Source of the DNA: Lysobacter capsici
GTDB lineage: Bacteria > Pseudomonadota > Gammaproteobacteria > Xanthomonadales > Xanthomonadaceae
Reading direction: 5' to 3'
DNA length: 64,000 bases
NCBI RefSeq assembly: GCF_018732085.1
Contig: NZ_CP076103.1
Location: forward strand, 2,790,001-2,854,000
The notes under the pieces are model-generated. The model had not been told where the DNA came from and searched no databases. It was given only the letters and a program-made list of their open reading frames with translations. This document shows, in pieces, positions 18,044 to 33,029 of the stretch (the first letter of the stretch is position 1; the number at the start of each line of letters is the position of its first letter). The translations under genes were made by a program, and so were the position numbers.

Positions 18044-18074
18044 CACCGGTTCTTCCGCATAGCAAGCACCGGAC

Positions 18075-19203
18075 ATGATCGAACTCAATCCCGTCCGCCA
18101 GCGCATCGCCGACCTCAAGGGCCGGCTGGATTCGCTCAGGGGGTATCTTTGACTACGACGCCAAGGTCGAACGTCTCGAAGAAGTAAACCGCGAGCTGGA
18201 AAGCCCGGACGTGTGGAACGATTCTGAGCGCGCCCAGGGCCTGGGCCGCGAGCGCGCCGCGCTGGAAAAGGTCGTCAACGGCATCCGCACCCTCACCGAC
18301 GGCCTGCTGGGCGGCCTGGAGCTGCTCGAACTGGCCGAGATGGAGGACGACGAGTCCACCGCGCTGGCCGTGGTCGAGGACGTCGAACGCTACGCCAAGG
18401 AAGTCGAGAAACTCGAATTCCGCCGGATGTTTTCCGGCCAGATGGATGGCGCTTCGGCCTTCGTCGACATCCAGGCCGGCGCCGGCGGCACCGAGGCCCA
18501 GGACTGGGCGGAAATCCTGCTGCGCATGTACCTGCGCTGGGCCGAATCGCGCGGCTGGAAGGCCGAGCTGATGGAAGTCAGCGGCGGCGACGTGGCCGGC
18601 ATCAAGTCGGCGACGTTCCGGGTCGAAGGCGATTTCGCTTACGGGTGGCTCAAGACCGAGACCGGCGTGCATCGCCTGGTGCGCAAGTCGCCGTTCGACT
18701 CCGACAACCGCCGCCACACCAGTTTCACCTCGGTGTTCGTGTCACCGGAAGTCGACGACAAGATCGTCATCGACATCAATCCGGCCGATCTGAAGACCGA
18801 CGTCTACCGCTCCTCGGGCGCCGGCGGCCAGCACGTCAACAAGACCGAATCGGCGGTGCGCATCACCCACGTGCCCAGCGGCATCGTGGTGGCCTGCCAG
18901 ACCGAGCGCAGCCAGCACGCCAACCGCGACCGCGCGATGAAGATGCTCGCGGCGAAGTTGTACGAACTGGAAATCCAGAAGCGCAACGCCGAGCGCGACG
19001 CGGTCGAGGCGACCAAGTCCGACATCGGCTGGGGCAGCCAGATCCGCAATTACGTGCTCGACCAGAGCCGGATCAAGGACCTGCGCACCGGCATCGAGCG
19101 CAGCGACACCCAGAAGGTGCTCGACGGCGACCTGGACGAATTCGTCGAGGCCAGCCTCAAATCGGGCCTGCAGGTGGGGTCGAAACGCACCGACGCGGTG
19201 TAG
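18075..19203 (+). CDS. prfB: Peptide chain release factor 2, programmed +1 frameshift
   Basis: RF2 recognises UGA/UAA stop codons and triggers peptide release. The gene is read as 18075-18149 joined to 18151-19203 (375 residues). The first 25 codons end at an in-frame TGA (18150-18152) preceded by the Shine-Dalgarno-like AGGGGG and the slippery CTT, the classic autoregulatory site AGGGGGTATCTTTGAC. Skipping one T restores the frame (DYDAKVERLEEVNREL). The mature protein has the stop-codon recognition tripeptide SPF (VRKSPFDSDNRRHTSF) and the catalytic GGQ motif (SSGAGGQHVNKTESAVRITH). The order prfB-lysS is common in proteobacteria and adjoins the rpf locus in Xanthomonas. Confidence 0.97.
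18138..18153 (+). promoter_or_regulatory. prfB +1 frameshift site
   Basis: AGGGGGTATCTTTGAC: an internal Shine-Dalgarno-like element, slippery CUU and in-frame UGA followed by C. Low RF2 slows termination at the UGA and favours the +1 shift, so RF2 controls its own synthesis. The sequence matches the E. coli site essentially base for base. Confidence 0.97.
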
Positions 19204-19928
19204 GCCGCGTCGTTTCGGGTGCTGGGGCGGTCGCGGCGTGTTCGGCGCCGTGTCCGCGATGGGGTGATTCCCGCCGGCTCTGATCGGGTTCGCAGTACAT
19301 CGGGTTGAGGGCACATCGGGTTCACGGCACATGGGTTCACAGCACGCCGGGCTCGCGGCACGTCCGGCTCCCAGCACGCCGGGCTCGCAGCAGGAACCGA
19401 TTTGGGCATTGAGCGATTCGCCGCATCGCTCGCGGCTCGAACGGTTCGGCGGCACGGCTCTGCACCCACCGGTTCGCCGCGTCCTCTCAAGTCGTCATCC
19501 CCGCGAAGGCGGGGATCCAGAGACTTCAGAGTCCTGTCGCGGTGAAGCCCTGGATCCCCGCCTTCGCGGGGATGACGGGTAGGCGGGATGCGAAGTGTTC
19601 GAAGGGCCGATCAACCCGACAACCCAGCCCGTAACAAAGCGGCGGCCGACGGGAGCGAGCGCCAACCAAGCGGACCGCGCCAACCAGCCAGACCGCGCCA
19701 GCCGGCGGCTCTCATCACGACCGTACTGGCATGAACCGGCTTGGCGGGCAAAGCCTCCGAACAACCCGCGCCATCCGAGCCGACCCATCGCTGCAATCGC
19801 CCGACGCCAACCACCGCATTCGTCCCAGTTTCCGCACCACCGTCGCCCACCCGCGCAAGCGCGCATCGTGCGACTTCAGTAATCTTCCTTCCTCACGCTT
19901 TCTCAAGCCCCGGCCAGACCCCAAGACC
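19204..19928. other. 725-bp repeat-rich intergenic region between prfB and lysS
   Basis: No supported gene. From 19276 to about 19395 there is a degenerate tandem repeat of GCACATCGGGTTCAC/GCACGCCGGGCTCGC-like units. The 83-bp palindromic repeat occupies 19494-19576. 19640-19730 has short CCAACCAAGCGGACCGCG-like repeats. The lysS start at 19929 has only weak ribosome-binding sequence in front. Confidence 0.65.
19494..19576. repeat. 83-bp palindromic repeat, copy 2
   Basis: Ends GTCATCCCCGCG/CGCGGGGATGAC with nested palindromes (CCCCGCGAAGGCGGGG). Same length and architecture as 5375-5457, with compensating base changes on both arms (T to C paired with A to G), indicating that the fold is maintained. 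Confidence 0.85.
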
Positions 19929-21431
<1,503 letters not shown>

Positions 21432-21437
<6 letters not shown>

Positions 21438-21462
21438 GTTCAAGCCTGAGTTCAAGCCTGAG
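21432..21462 (+). repeat. 12-bp tandem repeat starting at the lysS stop codon
   Basis: GCCTGAGTTCAA is present twice and partially a third time. The first copy contains the last lysS codon and its stop (GCC TGA), so the copies bring additional stop codons. Compare the repeats at 10984 and 28616. Confidence 0.75.
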
Positions 21463-21539
21463 CCGGGCGATGCGGCCCGAATGTCTGGGCCGCGCCGACG
21501 CCAGGGCGGCGCCTGTCAACGCGGGTTAACCTGTACACC

Positions 21540-21564
21540 GGCCAGCCAGCGCTGGCCGTTTTCG
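21540..21564 (+). terminator. Rho-independent terminator after lysS
   Basis: Stem GGCCAGC/GCTGGCC with a 4-base loop, followed by GTTTTCGTT. It lies about 100 bp after lysS and upstream of rpfG. Confidence 0.7.
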
Positions 21565-21570
21565 TTCTAC

Positions 21571-21584
21571 GTTTACGTGTAAAC
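21571..21584. promoter_or_regulatory. Inverted repeat upstream of rpfG
   Basis: GTTTAC-GT-GTAAAC, a 6-bp inverted repeat about 150 bp before the rpfG start. It may be a regulator-binding site; no regulator can be named. Confidence 0.3.
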
Positions 21585-21736
21585 CGTGACGAGCTGCGCG
21601 CAATGGCGCGCGTGGCTCATACGTATCCCGACTCAGGCATGACCGATCGGGACTTTCGGCGGCTGTCACAGGCATTGCGGCGGAGTATGCTCGCAGGCCG
21701 GTCGCCATAGGGGGTGGCCTCACTACGGGTATCGGT

Positions 21737-22795
21737 GTGAACGTCGTTATCGTCGATGACCAGACATCCGCGCGGACGATGCTGCGCCACATCATCGAGG
21801 ACATCGCGTCCGAGCTGTCGGTGCATGATTTCGGCGAGCCCGAAGCCGCGCTGGCCTGGTGCGAGAGCCATCAGCCCGACCTGCTGCTGCTCGACTACCG
21901 CATGCCCGGCATCGACGGGCTCGAGTTCGCTCGGCGTTTCCGCCGCCTGCCGATGCACCGCGACATTCCGATCATCCTGGTCACCGTGGTCGGCGACGAA
22001 CCGGTCCGTCAGGCCGCGCTCGAAGCCGGGGTGATCGATTTCCTGGTCAAGCCGGTGCGCCCGCGCGAACTGCGCGCGCGTTGCCGCAACCTGCTGCAGC
22101 TGCGCCAGCAGTCCGAGAACGTCAAGCAACGCGCGCTGTCGCTGGAGCAGCGGCTGCTGTCGAGCATGCACGAGGTCGAGGAGCGCGAACGCGAGACCCT
22201 CTCAAGGCTGGCCCGCGCGATCGAGTTCCGCGACGCCGGCACCAGCGCCTACCTGGAGCGCATGGCCCACATCGCCGGGCTGATCGCCGAGCAGCTGGGC
22301 ATGTTCGAGGACGAGATCCGGGTGATCGAGATGGCCGCGCCGCTGCACGACATCGGCAAGATCGCCATCCCCGACGCGGTGCTGATGAAGCCCGGCCCGC
22401 TGACCGAGGAGGAGACGGCGATCATGCGCCGCCACCCCAAGATCGGCTACGAACTGCTCAGCGGCAGCCAGAACCGTTTCATCCAGGCCGGCGCCCTGAT
22501 CGCCCTGCGCCACCACGAGCGCTACGACGGCAGCGGCTACCCGGACGGGCTGGTCGGGGACGAAATTCCGCTGGAAGCGCGGATCGTGGCGGTCGCGGAT
22601 GTGTTCGACGCTCTCATTTCGCCGCGTCCGTACAAGAAAGCCTGGGACGTGGACGCCGCCTTGGGGTATATGTACGCCCAACGCGGGCGCTTGTTCGACC
22701 CGCGATGCGTGGACGCGCTGATTCGCAGCCGCGCCCGACTCGACGAAATCTGCCAACGCTATTCGACGAGTTCTACCCGCCCCGGCTTGGAGTAG
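21737..22795 (+). CDS. rpfG: Response regulator with HD-GYP phosphodiesterase domain
   Basis: Receives phosphate from RpfC when diffusible signal factor (DSF) is sensed and degrades cyclic di-GMP, coupling quorum sensing to secreted enzyme production. In its 352 residues the REC domain (1-120) has the acidic pair D7/D8, phospho-acceptor D53 (LLLLDYRMPG) and K105. The HD-GYP domain (about 155-345) has H204-D205 (HDIGKIAIPD) and the GYP loop at 267-269 (HHERYDGSGYPDG). GTG start. It is 3 bp from rpfC; the rpfH gene found between them in X. campestris is absent. Confidence 0.95.
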   Translation: MNVVIVDDQTSARTMLRHIIEDIASELSVHDFGEPEAALAWCESHQPDLLLLDYRMPGIDGLEFARRFRRLPMHRDIPIILVTVVGDEPVRQAALEAGVIDFLVKPVRPRELRARCRNLLQLRQQSENVKQRALSLEQRLLSSMHEVEERERETLSRLARAIEFRDAGTSAYLERMAHIAGLIAEQLGMFEDEIRVIEMAAPLHDIGKIAIPDAVLMKPGPLTEEETAIMRRHPKIGYELLSGSQNRFIQAGALIALRHHERYDGSGYPDGLVGDEIPLEARIVAVADVFDALISPRPYKKAWDVDAALGYMYAQRGRLFDPRCVDALIRSRARLDEICQRYSTSSTRPGLE

Positions 22796-22798
22796 CCG

Positions 22799-24964
<2,166 letters not shown>

Positions 24965-24970
24965 TTGCAT

Positions 24971-24995
24971 CCTGCCACGCATCCAGCGTGGCAGG
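24971..24995. terminator. Hairpin between convergent rpfC and rpfF
   Basis: Perfect 10-bp stem CCTGCCACGC/GCGTGGCAGG with loop ATCCA, in the 59-bp gap between the rpfC and rpfF stop codons. There is no U-tract, so it is probably a symmetric mRNA-end structure or a weak bidirectional terminator. Confidence 0.65.
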
Positions 24996-25023
24996 CTCCC
25001 CCCCGTAAGACTGAGCGCCGAGC

Positions 25024-25932
25024 TTATGCGAGCGCCAGCGCCCGCTCGTTCGATCCGGCCCGGCGCTGCTGCGCGCGCACCAGGCGTTCCATGGTCTTGA
25101 GCCCGCGGTCGTTGAGGCGCATGGCCGCATCGACCCACTGCGTGGTCACCGACAGCAGTTCTTCCAGGCTCACCGGACGGCAGGCCTCGCGCACCGCGTT
25201 CATCGCGCGCAGGGCGTTGCTCATGCGCTGGTGGCGCTTGATCAGGTCGGCCGCGGCCTGCAGTCCGTCGCCGCGCGGCACCACCTGATCGATCACGCCC
25301 ATGCGCAGCAGTTCCTCGACCGGGTAGACGCGGGCGTTGAGCATCATGCGCTCGGCCTGGGCCGGGGCGATGCGGCGGGTCAGGAAGGTGTAGGCGCCCA
25401 TGCCGGGGAACAGGTCGAACAACACTTCCGGAAAGCCCATGCCGGTGCCGGCCTCGGCGATGATCGTGTGGCAGCACAGCGCGGCCTCGAAGCCGCCGCC
25501 GAGTGCGTCGCCCTGGATCACCGCGACGCTGTGGACGCGATCTTCGTGCAGGCGATGCAGGTTGAAGGCGACCTCGATGCACAGCCGCGCGTAGTCGAGC
25601 AGGTGCTGGCGGTCGCCGTTGCGGATCAGGCGCGAGAACAGCGACAGGTCGCCGCCGAGGTTGAACACGTCCGAGTCGGAGGCGAGCACGAAGTGGTGGA
25701 TGCCGGCGCGCGGCGCGGTGTCGGCGGCGAGGCTGCGGCGGATGCGTTCCTGCATCCATTTCATCTCGTGCAGCAGCGATTCGGAAAAGCACGGGTGGTA
25801 GCCGAAACCGTTTGCGGACCGCTCGGCGGCCTGCGCGTGCATGTAGCACCAGTCGGCGTTGCCGGTCGGATCGGCGACGTGGCGCAGCAGCGAAGAAGCG
25901 GACTCGATCGGCACGCGAGTAAGAATGGACAT
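25024..25932 (-). CDS. rpfF: DSF synthase, crotonase family
   Basis: Makes the cis-2-unsaturated fatty-acid signal DSF from acyl-ACP, combining thioesterase and dehydratase activity. The start at 25932 follows AGGAG and gives 302 residues. The crotonase fold carries the two catalytic glutamates at E149 (GDALGGGFEAAL) and E169 (GMGFPEVLFDLFPGMGAY), equivalent to E141/E161 of the X. campestris enzyme. Also conserved is DSDVFNLGGDLSLF, the oxyanion-hole region. Converges with rpfC. It is separated from rpfB upstream by a terminator, so it probably has its own promoter. Confidence 0.95.
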   Translation of the reverse strand: MSILTRVPIESASSLLRHVADPTGNADWCYMHAQAAERSANGFGYHPCFSESLLHEMKWMQERIRRSLAADTAPRAGIHHFVLASDSDVFNLGGDLSLFSRLIRNGDRQHLLDYARLCIEVAFNLHRLHEDRVHSVAVIQGDALGGGFEAALCCHTIIAEAGTGMGFPEVLFDLFPGMGAYTFLTRRIAPAQAERMMLNARVYPVEELLRMGVIDQVVPRGDGLQAAADLIKRHQRMSNALRAMNAVREACRPVSLEELLSVTTQWVDAAMRLNDRGLKTMERLVRAQQRRAGSNERALALA

Positions 25933-25992
25933 GGCGGACTCCTGGGAGGTTGAGGGCGGGCGGTGGACCCACGTCGCGATGCTACACCTCAC

Positions 25993-26007
25993 CTGAAGAA
26001 CGTTCAG
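25993..26007. promoter_or_regulatory. Inverted repeat in the rpfF promoter region
   Basis: CTGAA-GAACG-TTCAG, a 5-bp inverted repeat with an inner near-palindrome GAACGTTC, about 60 bp upstream of the rpfF start. It is a candidate operator; the cognate regulator is unknown. Confidence 0.3.
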
Positions 26008-26045
26008 ACTACGTTTTGACGCTAATGGAGGCGATCGTTCTTACA

Positions 26046-26074
26046 CAAAAAAGGCCCCTTTCGGGACCTTTTTC
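26046..26074 (-). terminator. Rho-independent terminator after rpfB
   Basis: Read on the minus strand: an A/G-rich arm AAAAAGGTCCC, loop GAAA, arm GGGGCC followed by TTTTTT. It sits between the rpfB stop and the rpfF start and would separate the two transcripts. The run of A on the other arm makes it nearly symmetric. Confidence 0.8.
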
Positions 26075-26177
26075 GCTAACACCGGCTCACGCCCGATTAT
26101 TGCGACTGCACATCGGGGCGGGCATCGAGCCGCGCGTGCCGCCTGTTCATCGCGAACCGATCGCGGCCTCGCGGCGA

Positions 26178-27851
26178 TTACTTGGCCGCGTCGCGCAGCT
26201 CCCGGCGCAGGATCTTGCCAACGTTGGTCTTGGGCAGTTCCTTGCGGAATTCCACGTACTTGGGATGCTTGTAGCCGGTCAGGTTGAGGCGCGCATGCGC
26301 CTTGACCTCCTCGGCGGTCAACGCCTCATCCTTCTTGACGATGACCACCTTGACCGCTTCGCCGGACTTCTCGTCGGGCACGCCGACCGCGGCGACCTCG
26401 AGCACGCCGGGCATCATCGCGATCACGTCCTCGATCTCGTTGGGGTACACGTTGAAGCCCGAGACCAGGATCATGTCCTTCTTGCGGTCGACGATATAGA
26501 AGTAGCCCTTCTCGTCCATCCGGGCCATGTCGCCGGTGTGCAGCCAGCCGTCCTTGTCGATGACGTCGTCGGTTTCCTTCGGCCGCTGCCAATAGCCCTT
26601 CATCACCTGCGGGCCCTTGATGCACAGCTCGCCGACTTCGCCCACGCCGAGGATGTTGAAGTTCTCGTCCTGCACGCAGGCGTCGGTCGAGGAGATCGGC
26701 AGGCCGATCGCGCCGTTGTAGGCGGGCAGGTCCATCGGGTTGATGCAGGCCGCCGGCGAGGTCTCGGTCAGGCCGTAGGCCTCGATCAGGGTCACGCCGG
26801 TGACTTCCTTCCAGCGGTCGGCGACCGAACGCTGCACGGCCATGCCGCCGCCGAGGGTCAGGTGCAGCTTGGAGAAATCGACCTCGTCGAAACCGGGCGT
26901 GTTGAGCAGGCCGTTGAACAGGGTGTTGACGCCGGTGATCGCGGTGAACGGGGTGTTCTTGAGTTCCTTCACGAACGCGGGCATGTCGCGCGGGTTGGTG
27001 ATCATGTGGTTGAGGCCGCCGAACTTCATGAACACCAGTCCGTTCGCCGTCAACGCGAAGATGTGGTACAGCGGCAACGCGGTGATGATGATTTCCTGGC
27101 CGAGCTTGGCGTTGCCGCCGACCCAGGCCGCGGCCTGCTGCATGTTCGCCACCAGGTTGCGGTGCGTCAGCATCGCGCCCTTGGCGACACCGGTGGTGCC
27201 GCCGGTGTACTGCAGGAACGCGATGTCTTCATGCGAAATCTCGACCTGCGGCAGCTTGTGCATCTGCCCGAGGGTGAGCGTGTCGCGAAACCGCACGGCA
27301 CCGGGGATGTCGTAGTCCGGCACCATCTTTTTCACGTACTTGAGCACGAAGTTCATGATCGGGCCCTTGAGCCCGCCGATCATGTCGCCCAGTCCGGTGG
27401 TGATGACCTGCTTGACCGGGGTATCGGCGACCACGCTCTGCACGGTGTCGCCGAAGTTGTCGAGCACGAAGATCACCGACGCGCCCGAGTCCACCAACTG
27501 GTGCTTGAGCTCGCGCGGGGTGTACATCGGATTGGTGTTGACCACGGTCAGGCCGGCGCGCAGCACGCCGAAGGTCGCGATCGGGTACTGCAGGCAGTTG
27601 GGCATCATGATCGCGACGCGATCGCCCTTCTTGAGCTTGAGCTCGCCGAGCAGGTAAGCGGCGAATTGCGCGCTGAGCCGGTCGATGTCGCCGTAGGTCA
27701 GGACCTTGCCGAAATTGGAGAAAGCGGGGCGGTCGCGGTACTTTTCGATCGCGTTTTCCAGCACCGACACCACCGACGGAAATTCCTCCACGTCGATCTG
27801 CGCGGGCACGCCTTGCGGATATTGGGCAAGCCACGGACGTTCCAAACTCAT
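26178..27851 (-). CDS. rpfB: Long-chain fatty acyl-CoA ligase
   Basis: Activates free fatty acids with ATP and CoA. In Xanthomonas RpfB (a FadD homologue) is implicated in fatty-acid salvage and DSF turnover. It has 557 residues. The AMP-binding domain includes the P-loop-like FLQYTGGTTGVAKGAMLTHRN and the adenylate motif YGLTETSPAACINP. The C-terminal domain carries GWLHTGDMARMDEKGYFYIVDRKKD and the catalytic lysine region LPKTNVGKILRRELRD. The start MSLERPWLAQYPQGVP fits the family; a longer Arg-rich extension upstream was rejected. Confidence 0.94.
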   Translation of the reverse strand: MSLERPWLAQYPQGVPAQIDVEEFPSVVSVLENAIEKYRDRPAFSNFGKVLTYGDIDRLSAQFAAYLLGELKLKKGDRVAIMMPNCLQYPIATFGVLRAGLTVVNTNPMYTPRELKHQLVDSGASVIFVLDNFGDTVQSVVADTPVKQVITTGLGDMIGGLKGPIMNFVLKYVKKMVPDYDIPGAVRFRDTLTLGQMHKLPQVEISHEDIAFLQYTGGTTGVAKGAMLTHRNLVANMQQAAAWVGGNAKLGQEIIITALPLYHIFALTANGLVFMKFGGLNHMITNPRDMPAFVKELKNTPFTAITGVNTLFNGLLNTPGFDEVDFSKLHLTLGGGMAVQRSVADRWKEVTGVTLIEAYGLTETSPAACINPMDLPAYNGAIGLPISSTDACVQDENFNILGVGEVGELCIKGPQVMKGYWQRPKETDDVIDKDGWLHTGDMARMDEKGYFYIVDRKKDMILVSGFNVYPNEIEDVIAMMPGVLEVAAVGVPDEKSGEAVKVVIVKKDEALTAEEVKAHARLNLTGYKHPKYVEFRKELPKTNVGKILRRELRDAAK

Positions 27852-28093
27852 CGCGATCCCCTCTTTAAATCGCTTCGCCGATACTGGCCGCCGGCTTGCT
27901 GTGTGCGCCGCCGTACGGTGTTCGCTCGATTGGAGCATAGGCTCTACTGGCTGGCAAGGCGGTGTCGCGCGTGCGGCCGGGGATGCTGTCCGCGGCACCG
28001 CGAACCTGTCACGATGAGCGCCGATGCGGCGGCCCGAACGGTCGTGCGAAGACAGGACGTCGGCCCGCGGGGCCGGTACGCAGAGGGTTGCCG

Positions 28094-28621
28094 ATGGGGT
28101 ATGCACAGACAATCGCCCGGTTTTTCGCGCCCGCCGGCCTGCGAGGGGCGGCGCGGACGCACGCGGCGGGTCGTTCGATCGCTCGCCGGCCCAGGCCGCG
28201 CGCGCTGTGGTTGATGGGGCTGCTCGCGCTGTTGCTGAGCGCATGCGGCGAACAGGCGCCGCCCGAACAACGCCTGCGCGCGACCGTGCAACAGATGCAC
28301 GAGACCATCAAGCAGCGCGACCCGAGCGCGCTCGAGGACTTGCTGGCCAAGGATTTCGTCGGCACCAACGGCCTGGATCGGCTCGGCGCGCGGCGCATGG
28401 CGATGGCGCTGTTCCTGCGTTATCGCAATGTCGGGGTCAAGCTGGGGCCGTTGAAGGTGCAGATGAAGCCCGGCCACGCCACGGTGAATTTCACCGCCGC
28501 GCTGACCGGCGCGGCCGGCACGATTCCCGATGCGGCGCAGATCTACGACGTGCAGACCGGCTGGCGCGAGGAAGACGGGCAGTGGCGGTTGACCTCGGCG
28601 CGGTGGACGCCGGTGTTGTAG
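28094..28621 (+). CDS. Predicted NTF2/SnoaL-like lipoprotein
   Basis: Unknown function. The sequence ALWLMGLLALLLSACGEQAPPEQ is a lipoprotein signal with lipobox LSAC, so the mature protein would begin at Cys51 if the ATG at 28094 is used. That leaves an unusually long 40-residue basic n-region, and the true start may be internal. The mature part (about 125 residues: LRATVQQMHETIKQRDPSALEDLLAKDFV ... YDVQTGWREEDGQWRLTSARWTPV) has the length and pattern of an NTF2-like fold. Divergent from rpfB across 242 bp. The stop codon is followed by a tandem TTGTAG repeat. Confidence 0.7.
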   Translation: MGYAQTIARFFAPAGLRGAARTHAAGRSIARRPRPRALWLMGLLALLLSACGEQAPPEQRLRATVQQMHETIKQRDPSALEDLLAKDFVGTNGLDRLGARRMAMALFLRYRNVGVKLGPLKVQMKPGHATVNFTAALTGAAGTIPDAAQIYDVQTGWREEDGQWRLTSARWTPVL

Positions 28622-28657
28622 TTGTAGTTGTAGCTGTAGTTGTAGCTGTAGCTGCAG
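28616..28657 (+). repeat. TTGTAG/CTGTAG hexanucleotide repeat at a stop codon
   Basis: Six consecutive TTGTAG or CTGTAG units followed by CTGCAG. The first TAG is the natural stop of the lipoprotein gene, so the transcript has six in-frame amber codons spaced by one leucine codon. Confidence 0.85.
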
Positions 28658-29066
28658 TGGCCGCGTGGCGGTTGTAGCCGCGGCACGACCGCATCGTGGC
28701 GTCCTTCTCCCGCTTGCGGGAGAACGTGCCCGAAGGGCGGATGAGGGGCGCGGTTATCGGCTCCGCGGCAACGGCGTCCCCAGGGATGTCCCATGATCGC
28801 CAACTGCTTCGGCCGGCTCCCTGCAGGAGCGGCGCGAGGCGAGACCGTCATGCCGGGGTTTGCGCCTTAAGTGCGGTTTCGCGGTCGCGGCTTGCGCCGC
28901 TCCTGCAGTGCAATACGTGATGTGCGCGATGAGCTTGGCACTTTGATGCGGGTGTCGGCGCATGCACGCGTTTTTGCCGGATTCGTGCCCTCACCCCAAC
29001 CCCTCTCCCGCAAGCGGGAGAGGGGCTTAGAGCCGCCGGCAGGGCTTGCGCTCGATACAGAGCCGA
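28658..29066. other. Intergenic repeats between the lipoprotein gene and acnA
   Basis: No supported gene. It contains a small hairpin TCTCCCGCTTGCGGGAGA at 28708-28725, a SMAG-like REP pair at 28822-28910 (GCAGGAGCGGCGCGAG...CGCCGCTCCTGC), and a second hairpin CTCTCCCGCAAGCGGGAGAG near 29005-29024 that may end acnA transcription. Confidence 0.7.
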
Positions 29067-31832
<2,766 letters not shown>

Positions 31833-32016
31833 GCGGTGAACTCCTGTGGAGATGCTGGCTCGCGCCTCGCGCCGGGCGAGGATCTGCTTGCGGTGGAGCG
31901 GACGGCGCAATGCGTGGCGGGGCGGTGAGCCCGATTATCCACCACTTGTCGCTGCAACTTTGTGCACGGCGTGTCGACGAATGCGCGCGCGGGCGCTCGG
32001 CCTCGCCGCGCCGAGG

Positions 32017-32922
32017 TCATTTCGCCACGCCCTGCCAGGTGGTTTTGAGCATTTGCAGAAACTCTTCCGCCGCCGCGGACAACACAGCGTTGCGCCGACG
32101 GACGATGCCGATGGTGCGCGAGACCACCGGGTGCTCGAGCGGGCGGGTGACCAGAATGGGGTGCTCCTGCTGCGGCGTCGCCATCCGCGGCAGCACCGAG
32201 ATGCCGACGCCGGCCTCGACCATGCCCAGCGAGGTCGACAGATGGGTCACTTCGTAGAACCAGCTGAGCTTGAGGTTCTCGCGGGCGAGGGCGCCGTCGA
32301 GCAGGATGCGGTTGCCGCTGGTGCGGTGCACCGTGATCAGGCGATGGCTGGCCAGGTCGTTCCAGCTCACCTTGCGCTTGCGCGCCAGCGGGTGGTCGCG
32401 CCGGCAGGCCAGCACGAACGGGTCTTCGACCAGCACGTCGAAGTTCAGTTCCGGGTCGGAGGCGCCCATGAAGTTGATGCCGAACTCGACTTCGCCGCGT
32501 TCCACCGCCTGCAGGCCGTCGGTGGCGGGCAGGTCGAGGATGCGGAACCGCACCTTGGGATGCTCCTCGTGGAAGCGCGCGATCACGCTGGGCAGGAAAT
32601 AGAACGCCGCGGTCGGCAGGCAGGCGATGGTGACCTGGCTGCCGCGTCCGTCGTCGATGCCGCGCGCGGCGAACAGCGAGCCGTCGAACTCTTCGAGCAT
32701 GCGCCGCACCAACGGCAGCAGGTTCTGCCCGACCGCGGTCAGCGACACGCTGCGCGTGGTGCGCTCCAGCAGCGGCGCGCCGACCGCTTCCTCCAGTTTC
32801 TGGATACGCCGGCTCAAGGCCGGCTGCGAGATGTGCAGGGCTTCGGCGGCGCGATGGAAGCTGCGGGTCTCGCTGACGGTGAGGAAAGCGCGCAGGTCGA
32901 GGATTTCGCAATTGATGCTCAT
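32017..32922 (-). CDS. LysR-family transcriptional regulator
   Basis: A 301-residue LTTR: an N-terminal winged helix (LDLRAFLTVSETRSFHRAAEALHISQPALSRRIQKLEEAVGAPLLER) and a two-lobed effector domain (about 90-295). It is divergent from the PrpF-family gene, 107 bp apart, the standard arrangement for an LTTR controlling its neighbour. It therefore probably senses the tricarboxylate or a related acid handled by the isomerase and ABC importer. Its stop lies 184 bp from the acnA start. Confidence 0.92.
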   Translation of the reverse strand: MSINCEILDLRAFLTVSETRSFHRAAEALHISQPALSRRIQKLEEAVGAPLLERTTRSVSLTAVGQNLLPLVRRMLEEFDGSLFAARGIDDGRGSQVTIACLPTAAFYFLPSVIARFHEEHPKVRFRILDLPATDGLQAVERGEVEFGINFMGASDPELNFDVLVEDPFVLACRRDHPLARKRKVSWNDLASHRLITVHRTSGNRILLDGALARENLKLSWFYEVTHLSTSLGMVEAGVGISVLPRMATPQQEHPILVTRPLEHPVVSRTIGIVRRRNAVLSAAAEEFLQMLKTTWQGVAK

Positions 32923-32925
32923 AGT

Positions 32926-33003
32926 GGATCAATCCTTCGAAAAATAGCATTTCTCAGATAAATCACGGCGTGCCAGCATCGCATCACTGGATCGCATTGA
33001 TCC
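32926..33003. promoter_or_regulatory. Candidate LysR operators in the divergent promoter
   Basis: GGATC-GCATT-GATCC (32989-33003) is a perfect 5-bp inverted repeat with the 15-bp LTTR-box size, and a related GGATCAATCC lies at 32926-32935. Both fall between the divergent starts at 32922 and 33030. Confidence 0.45.
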
Positions 33004-33029
33004 GATACAGGTATCAATCCGTGGGGCCT

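Larger units (their letters stand above)
17609..18074. other. 466-bp intergenic region with a REP array and the prfB promoter
   Basis: Contains no gene that I can support. Three consecutive GTAG-type REP units occupy 17632-17998. The last 75 bp hold the probable prfB promoter, an extended -10 element TGC-TAGAAT at 18035-18043. Confidence 0.75.

Noticed and set aside
19290..19395. Small coding frame over the repeats between prfB and lysS
   Set aside because: The sequence is a degenerate tandem repeat with no ribosome-binding site and low-complexity translation.
27962..28093. A longer N-terminus for the NTF2-like lipoprotein
   Set aside because: It would place the lipobox about 95 residues from the start; the ATG at 28094 or a later start is more reasonable.
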